A stretch of DNA of 64,000 bases. Source: Mastigias papua (lineage: Eukaryota > Cnidaria > Scyphozoa > Rhizostomeae > Mastigiidae). Both the position numbers and the translations under genes were made by a program. The stretch lies in contig OZ025270.1 in the NCBI GenBank assembly GCA_964019165.1, positions 5,042,528 through 5,106,527 of the forward strand, read 5' to 3'. The notes beneath the pieces are model-generated. The model saw only the letters and a list, made by a program, of their open reading frames with translations, was not told the origin of the DNA and ran no database searches. Positions 35,935-47,900 of the stretch are shown piece by piece (positions within the stretch are counted from its first letter, which is position 1; every line of letters starts with the position of its first letter).

Positions 35935-38900
35935 GCAAACTTTGATGAGAGATATGCATTTGTTGCTGAGTGGTATGATCCAAATGCTGCCCTTGTTCGA
36001 AAGTATCAGTTGTTATATTATCCTAAAGACAAAACTTTGGAAATGGTAGTACCTCTTGTATTAGACATATAATTTGTTTGCTTGTCAGCATTTGATATAA
36101 TTTTCATAGAGGCAGTTTGTATTTGCTAGAGATTAGGCTATAAATATTGTTTATGGGGATACTTGCATCAATTTATTTTTGTTAGAATCATTCTATGTAT
36201 GATGAAACTTTTCAAGATACAAGTGGTTTCAAAATGGTGTGACTATTGAATGATTTTACTTAAGCACACAGAGAAAATATTAACAGGATATTAGGCCAAG
36301 GTGATTCTTCTGATTTTTCTTTTGGTCATCACCAGAATTATGTGTTCCCCATTGGGAATGTGATGATTTTTGCATAACCCTATCTGTTGTTAACCCAGGA
36401 ATGATCTAGCAGAGCAGTTAATTCATTTTGAAAAGGACATATGATTCATATGTACTAAAGAGAAGGCAAATTTGATATTAATAATAGGTAACTTTTTCAA
36501 GATACTGAGTATCAGTTTTTGTATCTTTTAGTATGATATCAAAAATAGAAGGGCATTTCTAAAAAGATCTAAGTGTGAGTCCATCTCAAGCAAAGATCTT
36601 TATATTGGTTCTGTGGTGAATGTTCATTCCAGGCAGGTGCGTTCATTTTATGTAATGGAAATTATATTGATTTGTATCATCCTCAGATCCTCCTTTCTTA
36701 CAATTCCTCAAACCATTTGTTACCCAACTTTGATTATGAGTAATATATTACATAAAATAGCCACAATGTTCTGAATTTCCCACAAGGTATTAACCAACTC
36801 ATAGTGGAGTATTTGTAGTTTTCACTGTAAACTACCATGTATTACACACATTCAAATTTTAATACCTATTAATATCCTATTTGTAGGGAAAATAGTATTT
36901 CGAACCAATGTTTTAAAGTTTTGCTCAAATTTACTTTAGCTCTCCCTTGTTGACTATGGTGATCAATATACATTTTAAAGTTTTACTCAAATTTCTTTAG
37001 CTCTCCCTTGTTGACTATGTTGATCAATATATATTTTAAAGTTTTACTCACATTTTCTTTAGCTTTCCCTTGTTAACTATGGTGATCAATATACATTTTA
37101 AAGTTTTACTCACATTTTCTTTAGCTCTCCCTTGTTGACTATGTTGATGAATATACATTTTAAAGTTTTACTCACATTTTCTTTAGCTCTCCCTTGTTGG
37201 CTATGTTGATGAATATATATTTTAAAGTTTTACTCACATTTTCTTTAGCTTTCCCTTGTTAGCTATGGTGATCAATATACATTTTAAAGTTTTACTCACT
37301 TTTTCTTTAGCTCTCCCTTGTTGACTATGTTGATGAATATACATTTTAAAGTTTTACTCACATTTTCTTTAGCTCTCCCTTGTTGACTATGTTGATGAAT
37401 ATACATTTTAAAGTTTTACTCACATTTTCTTTAGCTCTCCCTTGTTGACTATGTTGATCAATATATATTTTAAAGTTTTACTCACATTTTCTTTAGCTTT
37501 CCCTTGTTAACTATGGTGATCAATATACATTTTAAAGTTTTACTCACATTTTCTTTAGCTCTCCCTTGTTGACTATGTTGATGAATATACATTTTAAAGT
37601 TTTACTCACATTTTCTTTAGCTCTCCCTTGTTGACTATGTTGATGAATATATATTTTAAAGTTTTACTCACATTTTCTTTAGCTCTCCCTTGTTGACTAT
37701 GTTGATGAATATACATTTTAAAGTTTTACTCACATTTTCTTTAGCTCTCCCTTGTTGGCTATGTTGATGAATATATATTTTAAAGTTTTACTCACATTTT
37801 CTTTAGCTTTCCCTTGTTAGCTATGGTGATCAATATACATTTTAAAGTTTTACTCACTTTTTCTTTAGCTCTCCCTTGTTGACTATGTTGATGAATATAC
37901 ATTTTAAAGTTTTACTCACATTTTCTTTAGCTCTCCCTTGTTGACTATGTTGATGAATATACATTTTAAAGTTTTACTCACATTTTCTTTAGCTCTCCCT
38001 TGTTGACTATGTTGATCAATATATATTTTAAAGTTTTACTCACATTTTCTTTAGCTTTCCCTTGTTAACTATGGTGATCAATATACATTTTAAAGTTTTA
38101 CTCACATTTTCTTTAGCTCTCCCTTGTTGACTATGTTGATGAATATACATTTTAAAGTTTTACTCACATTTTCTTTAGCTCTCCCTTGTTGACTATGTTG
38201 ATGAATATATATTTTAAAGTTTTACTCACATTTTCTTTAGCTTTCCCTTGTTAACTATGGTGATCAATATACATTTTAAAGTTTTACTCACTTTTTCTTT
38301 AGCTCTCCCTTGTTGACTATGTTGATGAATATACATTTTAAAGTTTTACTCACATTTTCTTTAGCTCTCCCTTGTTGACTATGTTGATGAATATACATTT
38401 TAAAGTTTTACTCACTTTTTCTTTAGCTCTCCCTTGTTGACTTTGGTGATCAATATACAAAGAAGAAGCTAGCAACAGAGCACTCAAAGTATATTCTTGA
38501 ACTTTATTGCTATCTACCTAATCAATATCTACCAGCCAAGTGACCAGTTGGGTACAGAATTTCTCCTATCATATGAATTCCTACACTGAAGATTAGCACA
38601 TATGCATTTTATGACATTAAGATCAAGTTTCTATTTTTCTAGCAACCTGTTTCCTAATAAGAAAAATATTAGCATTTTTCTTGCCTTGTAGTTCTTGTTT
38701 CTTGTTTGTTACAGGACCCTTGCCCTTATCAAGCCAGATGCAGTTCCCAAAATTGGTATTGTCCATATATAAATATGAGTGCTATACTATGATGGAATCT
38801 AACATCTATTGCTAGTTGGTCATTTAAATGGTTATAATTGTTTTTCATATGCATATTCTGCATATGTTTGTCATCAGGTTGTATGGAGTTGTTTTAGTAC

Positions 38901-41900
38901 CTTAAATGTATTCATGATGCTTTGAATCAGAGAGCATCTGATCACCACTTATGTTTCCTTACAAGCCATAGTAGCAACATTTGTTTCAGTGTTCTGCGCA
39001 ACTTATCCAACTTTAGAGACTCTCTAAGCACATGTCAGTCAATTGACTGAGTCACATTGGACAATGCATTTAAAGGTCAGGTGCTCTGTATGTTCCAAAC
39101 ATTAGTATTTCAGTTTGCTCTTGTGGACAGTGTGCCTTTTCATTTTATTTGGGACTCAATTATACTATTGGTGGTCACTGTTCTATTTTTTTTAGGGGAA
39201 ATAATTAACATTATTCAAAGTGAAGAGTTTGTTATATGCCAATTGCAGATGAATCAATTATCAAGGTATTCCTTACTTATTCACATCAAATTTATTGGGT
39301 TGCAATCTTCTTTTGGGTACTAGAGAGGCCCACCTGTCAATGATAGCTTTAGACTCACCTCTTTAGTTTTTGATCACTGGATCTATCATTTGAATGATAA
39401 TTCTACCCTGCATGTCAGAGAAGGGTGCATTTTTGGATACCATTGGTTTTGCCAAATATACAATCCAAATGCTACTGAATCTTCAGCTTTTTTATGTGTT
39501 TCTTAGAGTTGCTTGATCTCTTTATTCTTTTTTGATTCTATCATGCAGTTCACAAGTAGTGGTAATTCAAATTTTGAGAAGAGTGCTTTGCAACCCTTAC
39601 TGGATTGTGGACTATGTACTTATTTTACAGTGTATTGACAACCCTTTAGCAATCGGTGCTCTGGGTATCATAATATTTTTCTATTGAATAACAGCTTGCT
39701 GTGCAGAGGAGTCAATGTGTACATTATGTTGTAGTGTTACTGTGCATAGGACCTACCATGAAGAAAGCCAGTAAAATGTTAGGAAAATTTGCCTCTTATA
39801 AGGAGAAAATGAGGTAGAAATATCTGTTATTCTGATGAGTATATCTATTTCTTTTTAAAGTCAAATTTTCATTTTCATTAGGAAAGAGGCAATGGAATTT
39901 TATGCAGAACATGAAGGAAAACCATTTTTTGAGTGAGCATTTCTGTTCAATTAATAATTTATCTATGTACATTTGAATATTCTTCTGTTGCCATTGTATC
40001 TCTTTTAATGTATGATTTCCATGGAGAGGAAAGCCTGAATATACATTGAAAGCCATTACACTTAGAATAATCATGTAGCTTTGTTGAAGCAGGCCAGGGT
40101 CAGACAGCAATACTGCTGATGTTGGACAATACAGAAATACAGCAATACCAGTGATATAGCTTGGATCTCCTGTATCTTAAGTATATCCTCTCATTCATCT
40201 ATTCAGTTACATGACAAGTCATTGGCATCTTGGCAACTGTCATGTTATACTACCATGACTTATAGAGACAATTGCACAGCATCACATGATCTTGTAGTTT
40301 CTATGATCTTTTTCTTGTTTTACCCTCCCTTAGCTATTTGTAGATTTCATTATATGTACTTGTCAATGTCAGTTAATAATATCATCATTTGCATCAGTTC
40401 AATTCATTCAGGTTAGTTTTTGCCCATATCCAGGCCGTTCAATGAGTAGATTAGATGTGCAATACCGATCGCACGCACGGGATCATTTTTATGAACTAAA
40501 CATTCAATTGTTGGAGCTTTCCTTAGTACTTGGATGTATATTTTTCATAAAGCTGGCGCGAGCAACAAATTGAGCAGGTGGACTGAGCTGGCATGTGCCT
40601 GTATGTTTGTGCGTGATTGCATGCATCTCATTGAAGGGCCTGCATTTCTTGAACTGCACCAGTGTGATAGTGGTTTCTGAAGGTAGAGTTACTTATGAAA
40701 AGCAATGTTCAGCTGGGTGTGTGCATGAATATATTTTGCATTGATCTTGCCTTCCAAAGTCCCTCCAATGTCCACCAAAAGTTCAAAGTCATTGTTTTCA
40801 AATATCTTGATGTACAGTGCACAAGATTCCTTTCCATTGGGCTCATTATAGAGCTAATTACATAGTTGGTAGTCTGAACCACCTAAATTTATTGCATATA
40901 ATGAATGATGACTGTTTGGTATAGTCATTATTTTCCACTTTTCATTCAGTGTTTGGTATTGTACTTTTTCATGATATTTGACCACTGAGTGCTGCATTCA
41001 TTGATTTCATAGAGGACTTATAGAGTTTATGACGAGTGGCCCAATCGTTGCACTGGAATTAATGGCGCATGATGCTGTTAGGAAGTGGAGATCTTTATTG
41101 GGTTGGTTTGGATCTCATTATTTTGGCTAACTACTGTATGATTTAGTCTTCATTCTCTAAGATATGTCACGGTTTCATCTGTATTTGACAGACTAAGTCA
41201 GAGAGGTACTTTCATAAATCACATAACAGATATCCCAGTTCATAGATAAGACAGTTTGCATGATAGCCTGACTCTCAAAGACTCCGATCAATCTCATTGC
41301 CTCTGTGTTTCTGCAGTACACAGGGACGTTGAGATTGATAGGAGTCGTTGAGAGTCAAGCTATCATGCAAACTGTCTTATGTATGAGCTGGGATATCTGT
41401 TCTGTGATTTACAGAAGTACCTCTCTAACTTAGTCTGTCAAATACAACCTTTGGCATTAGTTATTCTAGATAGAAGAATTTTCATATGATTTGTTAGAGG
41501 CATACAATAAGCTATCCAAGTATGTTACTTTTTCTCCCGTTAGATTGAATGGGATGAATTAATGACTTGTAAATTTGTTGTCCAGAGTTTCATTTGGCTT
41601 TTTGCAATATCTCTACTAATTTTGCTTTGCTATCCCTCAGCATCCTCTTCTCTTCATTCTTGTGTTTAGTGAGGTGGTCGAATAGTTATAACAGACTTCA
41701 TACCTCTTCGCTCCACTTTCACCAGCAGCTGAACCAACTTAAGTTATTCCTTTGTTTTTTATAAGGTCCTACAAATACGTTAAAGGCCAAGGAAGAGGCA
41801 CCAGGCTCAATCAGAGCCATGTATGGATCAGGTTAGCGCATCAGTTATTGTCTATTTGATTTTGGACTCTTTAGAGTTAGTTTTCTGTACCTGAAGGTTT

Positions 41901-44900
41901 TGCTTTGATGCAATGGTTGCCCTTTGTAATGCCTACATAGTCACTAGTGTAGTTTTCTTTTGGAAGGATCGGTGATCTGCTATTTTTGAAATAGTCGTAG
42001 GCTGCTTCTAGATTATCGCAATCCTGTTATGATTGTTGTCATTAGCTGTCACAATGTTGAGGCATATTCAGGCAACAGACCATTGATTTGATGAAATACT
42101 GGCAGGAATTCAATTATCTACAGCGTGCAGTCACGTATCATCGAATGCGATGACGTTGCAGTATATCTTGGTTTGTGTTTTAGGTTGATAGATATCGCAT
42201 ACATTGAAGGTTTTTCTGTTTATAGTATGAATCAGTTTTGTACTTTTAGATGGAACAAGAAATGCTTGCCATGGCTCAGATTCAAATGCTTCCGCCGAAC
42301 GGGTAATTCTATTATTTGATAAAATGTTTTCTATTGAAGATCCTTATGTGTTTGCGTGATGCTCTAAATTTAAATCTTGATACTTAACAATTGTATTTTT
42401 AGTATGAGTTCAGTTCAGTTCTCATTTTAAATTCCACTACATGCAAAAAAATTAGAATTAAAAGTAAAACAAATGAATGCTTATAGAAAATCTAAAAATA
42501 ACTCAAATTTAAACACATAGATACTATTTTTAATAAATTTGTATGCAGGGAATTTTTTTAAGGAGGGTTCCTCTCAATAGATAAACTAATCGAGGGGAGG
42601 ACACCCACTAATAAGACAATCTGGCTCCCTTCAGGGAAGAATAACTGTGGTGTCCATTTATTTGTTTCCTTTAAAATACTACCAGAAATCTTGCAGACTT
42701 TTAGAGTCCCCATTATGACCCTTTGCACTATGTTTTATGATGATAGATACTCTCTCTTTTTGTTCCAATGGTCACCAAGTGATTTGTCAAGTTATTATGA
42801 ATAACCCGAATTGCTTCTATGATAAGTGGTAGTATTTGAAATCTTTAATAAGGCTACAAATACTTCAGTTCTTTCAACAGTGGCATGTATGAATTCAATT
42901 TCTCTTTCTCCTTGGCTGGGATATTTCAATATAGTGGCACACTGTTGTCAATGATAAAAGATTCTCTTTTTTACTATTAAGCCTGGCCTGTTGTGCTCTC
43001 CAGACTGTTCTTGGGGAACATATGGGAAGGTCCCTACAGATCTCTTTACACCGATTCTTCATAAATCTCAGGTCCGTTTTCACTTGGTATTAGTACTTTT
43101 AGCAATTTTCAGCAATTGGGCTGTCTGGTATGTAGGTATAAATTACGGGATAGCTTAGAACAGTGCCCATTAATATGATAAATATCTTCTACTTTCTCTT
43201 GTATATTTGGATAGCTTTTTGTTTGTATGTGTATGTACGCATGAGTGTTTGTTTGTTTGTGTTTGTGTTTGTGTACGCGTTTGTATGTGTGCTTGTCTGT
43301 TTTATATTCTATCGTGGTTTGCATACATTAATATAAGCCGATTACTAGATAGTTTCTATGTTTCTTTGTTTCGATTCTAGGAGGCGCAGTTTTTCTTTGG
43401 CCCAAAGAAGCGGCAAAATACTGCAGTGTTTGACAGTAGCACTCTTTGTGTTATTAAACCTCATGCAGTGGCAGAGCAGCTCGCTGGAAAAATTATTACT
43501 TCAATTATGAATTCTGAATTCAAAATAACAGCGATGCAGATGTTTCACCTGGAGAAAGCAAATACCGAGGAATTCCTGGAGGTATACAAAGGTGTTGTCA
43601 GTGAATACAGTGTAAGTGTTTTAATTCTAAAATTAAGCGTGGTCCTTTTCAACTCCTTAACAGTAAGCCTAAACAGCAGGATGTATCTTATTTTGGATTT
43701 TCATATTCAATATTGCACATGAAAGTCATGTTAAAATAGTAAATATTATTATTGTATTACTATTTCAGGGCTTTCATGTGCATTAAGTTGAAGTTTGTAG
43801 GAATTTAAAATCCTGGAACCTGAGTATAAAATGCAATCAGCGTACTTTAGCGTACTTTTTTCGGGATTCTCAGCGATTTTTAAGAGCTTCAAGTCAATTT
43901 ATTATTTCCTTCTTGATTTATTAGAAAATTAAAAGAGTAATTGTTTAGTGATAAATTGTTCTTCTTCAACTTTCTGGTGTTTTCTAGGCGATGGTCGACG
44001 AGATGTGTAGTGGCTCTTGTATTGCCTTAGAGATTTGTTACCCTAATGAGCCACAGGCATTTAGAGAATTTGTTGGGCCAGCTGATCCTGTAAGCTATGT
44101 TCATCGATTGCTTTACTATTTTTCACCTTTCTCTGGTAGCGGAAGTTCCGTTTTACGTTGTTATTTTCACCTTTCATTTTTAAATTTTAGTAATTATTTC
44201 TAATTGAGTTTGTGTTATATTTAATAGTAGAATTTGAATTGAATTGAAGTGAAGGTAAAGTTGAAACTGAATTGGTATTGTGTAGTTGATTAATGTCTTT
44301 ATAATATAGGGGTTATCTTTCAGAATTTGATGTAATCAAATTGCTTATTTTTATTTCAAAATCTTTATTGTTTAGCTCCATCTTAGATATTATTTTATCG
44401 CGATATGTCATCATTAATGCTCGTTGGTACGAATATTGCTCATTTGAGAATAATCATAAGCCATTTTAGATGACATCTTGCATATTTCTCATGATACTGA
44501 AGCTTATCATCCGTTTATTTATTGACATTTAAAAATTTCAAGGATGTTGTGTATAAATGATGCTGTACTTGTTAGGATTTCGTATGCAGTTCTGTCTGCA
44601 AAGGTGTCATTTTGTGGTGGTTCATGTTGAGGCCTTTTCGTTAAGACTACTTTGAATTTACTCATATCTCTGGATATATGAATGTGGTTTGATGACTAAT
44701 TTTAAATGCTTAATTCTTAGTCACTCCACTCTTAGGAGATTAGCACAGTCGTAGCATCTTAAAATATAGCTAATTACCCGTAAAACAGCTGCTTCAATCG
44801 AAGAAATTCAATGTTAATGAGGCTTTACACCCTAGTGTGTGAAGGTAAATATTATTGTAATTTCACAGTTGATTGTTCTAAAATTTGTTTAAAAGATAGA

Positions 44901-47900
44901 AACTTCATCTTGATTGCACCTGCATGCTTTTATTGAGTAAATATTAGTCGGGTAACTTTTCAGAAAGTTATGTATAGCACTGAGAGGTGCATATCAAGTT
45001 AAAAGCCAAAATTTTACTTATCGTTTTGACAAGGTGACACATTGGCAGCTCCAAAAGAATTTATGTGGCAGAAATTTATAGAAAGTTGTTTCGCATCTCA
45101 TACACATACATTGATGTTAATAATTGCTTCTCTTCTGATAATGAAATTTCAGTATATGAAATCTTTGTTACTTTGATGAGTTTCTAACGTGTTAGATCTT
45201 TCGTATAAACTCTGGGAATAAAGTCATTGTTACTTTTTCAATGGGAATTTCAATGGTTGTTTGGCCTCAGCTTCAGTTCTCAACTTGCTCAATTTTAGAC
45301 ATAATGCTCAACTTTAGACACTCAAAATACTCTTTTACTATGCTTGTTTTTATTAATTGTTATATTCAAAGTCTACCGGCATTGCTTTTTGTCCAGCAAT
45401 ACTTAACTTATCTTCGCTCTGTGCGTTATCTGAATCTGAAAGATATGTTGATTTGAAGAGACTTTTCAAACGTAAGTATAGGTGAAGTTCAGTGTACAGC
45501 GGAATATGTTTTCATCTCTTGAACTAAATCTTTTCCTTCTAGCTCTTATGTATTCATGCTTCCTGATTACGGTGTCTGGGACTCAAGGATTATGCTTAAT
45601 GTATTTGCACGATCTTAATTCTGTATATGCCTGTTTACCGTGTGCTTAATTCGCGGATATATTTGAGCCTCAGTATACTTACAGTCTTTATGCCTATTAC
45701 ATAGGTATATCTTTCACAAGGTTGTGTCTTAGTTCTGTTGTAGGACTTCGTTAAGAATGTGCAAAGCTCGAATGAGGCAAATTCTCTTAAAGAGAGGAAA
45801 TATACGTTCTTTAGATAAACAGTATCAAATTCTGACTATTGATGGCAAACCTTCACGGCTTTATCCACATTGTCATATTTGAACCTTACTTTATCGTCCA
45901 ACCGTCTTTTTACTGTTTATTTGGAATTAACGTGCTCTTCTCAGGTCTTAAAAGTATTTCTCTTGTCATAATGGTTGACAAAGCCATCTGGTAGCCAACA
46001 AGTTGTATTTTCTCTATACCAATTTTTCCCTGAACCAAAGCTCCTCCTTCAAAAAGGTCCGTATTCATGACTGGTGTCATTTATTCGCATGATATTACTT
46101 TACTTGGTAGGTGATGATAGTGGAGAACGGAGAAAAATGCTTTTCGTAGCATACAGAAGTACATAGATGTGTTAAATATCCCTTCTCAGGTCGCTTTGAT
46201 GGTCTTTGCTGAATGGTATACTTCACAGCACTCAAACGTCACTTATGTAAGTGTCTAATGTGTACCAGGTACTCACTATGTTCTCTCGGATGTACAATTT
46301 TGTAATGTTTTGCTTCAACTTTGCAGGAGATTGCCAGACATTTACGACCAAAAACGCTGCGTGCTCGTTTTGGCATGGACAAAATTAAAAATGCCATTCA
46401 TTGTACTGATCTGCCAGACGATGGGCCTCTAGAGGTAAGCGAAACATTAAGAATTTTGATCTTTCTGAGATACAATATCCCATTCATAGTATATAGCTAT
46501 TTGCAAGAAAACAGGAAGCCGGTAGCTTGCGTACGAACCGGAAAGGAATTATATGCAAATTAGAAGCATCCAGTCATACCAGCACACTGTAAACTTTGCA
46601 TGCCTCTGGTTTTTAAAGTGCTATTTATTTAGAGCATTCACAGATCCTAAAACATTCAGTGATTAGAGGACTTAATTATTTGTTTGCCCTTCATTACCGA
46701 TGACCAAGGCCTTTATTTGAACTGCTTTATGAGGTCTGTCTTTTTCATTTAATTGCAATAGACTGTGCACTTGACCCTTTGTTTCTTCCCGCTACATAGG
46801 AACACACTTAGCAGTTTGTTGGTACTACAGAACTTCACTACAGCACGAAAAAGCATCTGATCATTAGGCAAGCAAGATCGTCCTTTCATTTATGTGTTTT
46901 GGAATTAGCTTTCATTAAGACTCAAAACCCAGTCTTGTGTAAATGTAAAGAATTTATTTTCTCACCAATGGCCAACCTTTGGGCCAAATAGACGCATTGT
47001 CCATCATATCACGTGAATCCGCATCTGGCTATATATATATTGGTTCACCTTTTGGTCGTTATCCGACGTTTTATACTCTGACGAGTTTCGGACGAAAGAA
47101 GCTTTTAGTATGTCCAGAAAATTTTGCCGCTTTTTCGTGCTGTAGGAAAACACTTAGCTTTGTATCATCATGTGATGGAAAATAGTTGTTAAGACACATA
47201 TTCTAAACAATGTTATCTGGTATCGGATATTTTGTGAAGATGAGAAACTCTCCCACTTCATATACTTTTCCGATTGATAGTTTCCCGTTATACGAGCACT
47301 CTGGCAACAGTATGTTTCATTAGGTCTAACAGATGGGCTTTTACGATATGCCAGCAGAATTGTACCTAATTTCAATTTTGGATACTATAGACCATAAAGC
47401 AACTGCTTTCGGTTTATTAACAGGATTCGAATTTATATTAAATTGAGATGATAAGTAGGCTGCTTTTGAGCTCTCCTATGTATTAACAGCTACAGAAAAA
47501 ATTTATCTATCAAAGCACTTCAAGTATGCATACAGGAGATAGTGTACTGAACTCTCCTGCTGATTCGTTCTCTAGGTTACAGGTATGATCATAGATGGGT
47601 TGTGTTTTTCAGTATACCTAGTTTAGTCTGTGTTTGGTGTATATGAAATGGGTGAGACTAGTGTTTTGTAAACTCACTTAGAACTAGGCGAATTATTTAT
47701 ATATTTATTCAACTGTTAAATAGCTTGTTCACTCGCTAAACTCATTCTTCATTTATTTGGAACTTCTTCATTCACTTGTAAACTTCTTCACTCATTACGA
47801 AATTCTTCACTCATTAAACACATCTTCATTCATTATGAACTTCGTCATTCACTTTTAAAATTCTTCACTCATTATGACATTCGTCACTCACTAAACACAT

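Noticed and set aside
36912..38458. CRISPR-like or satellite array
   Set aside because: The 62-bp units follow each other without unique spacers and contain the exon sequence of NME7 itself, so this is a local tandem amplification in a eukaryotic intron.
43426..43722. Stand-alone 98-residue NDP kinase fragment starting with MFDS
   Set aside because: It is an internal exon of NME7 (43381-43611). The part after 43611 is intron.
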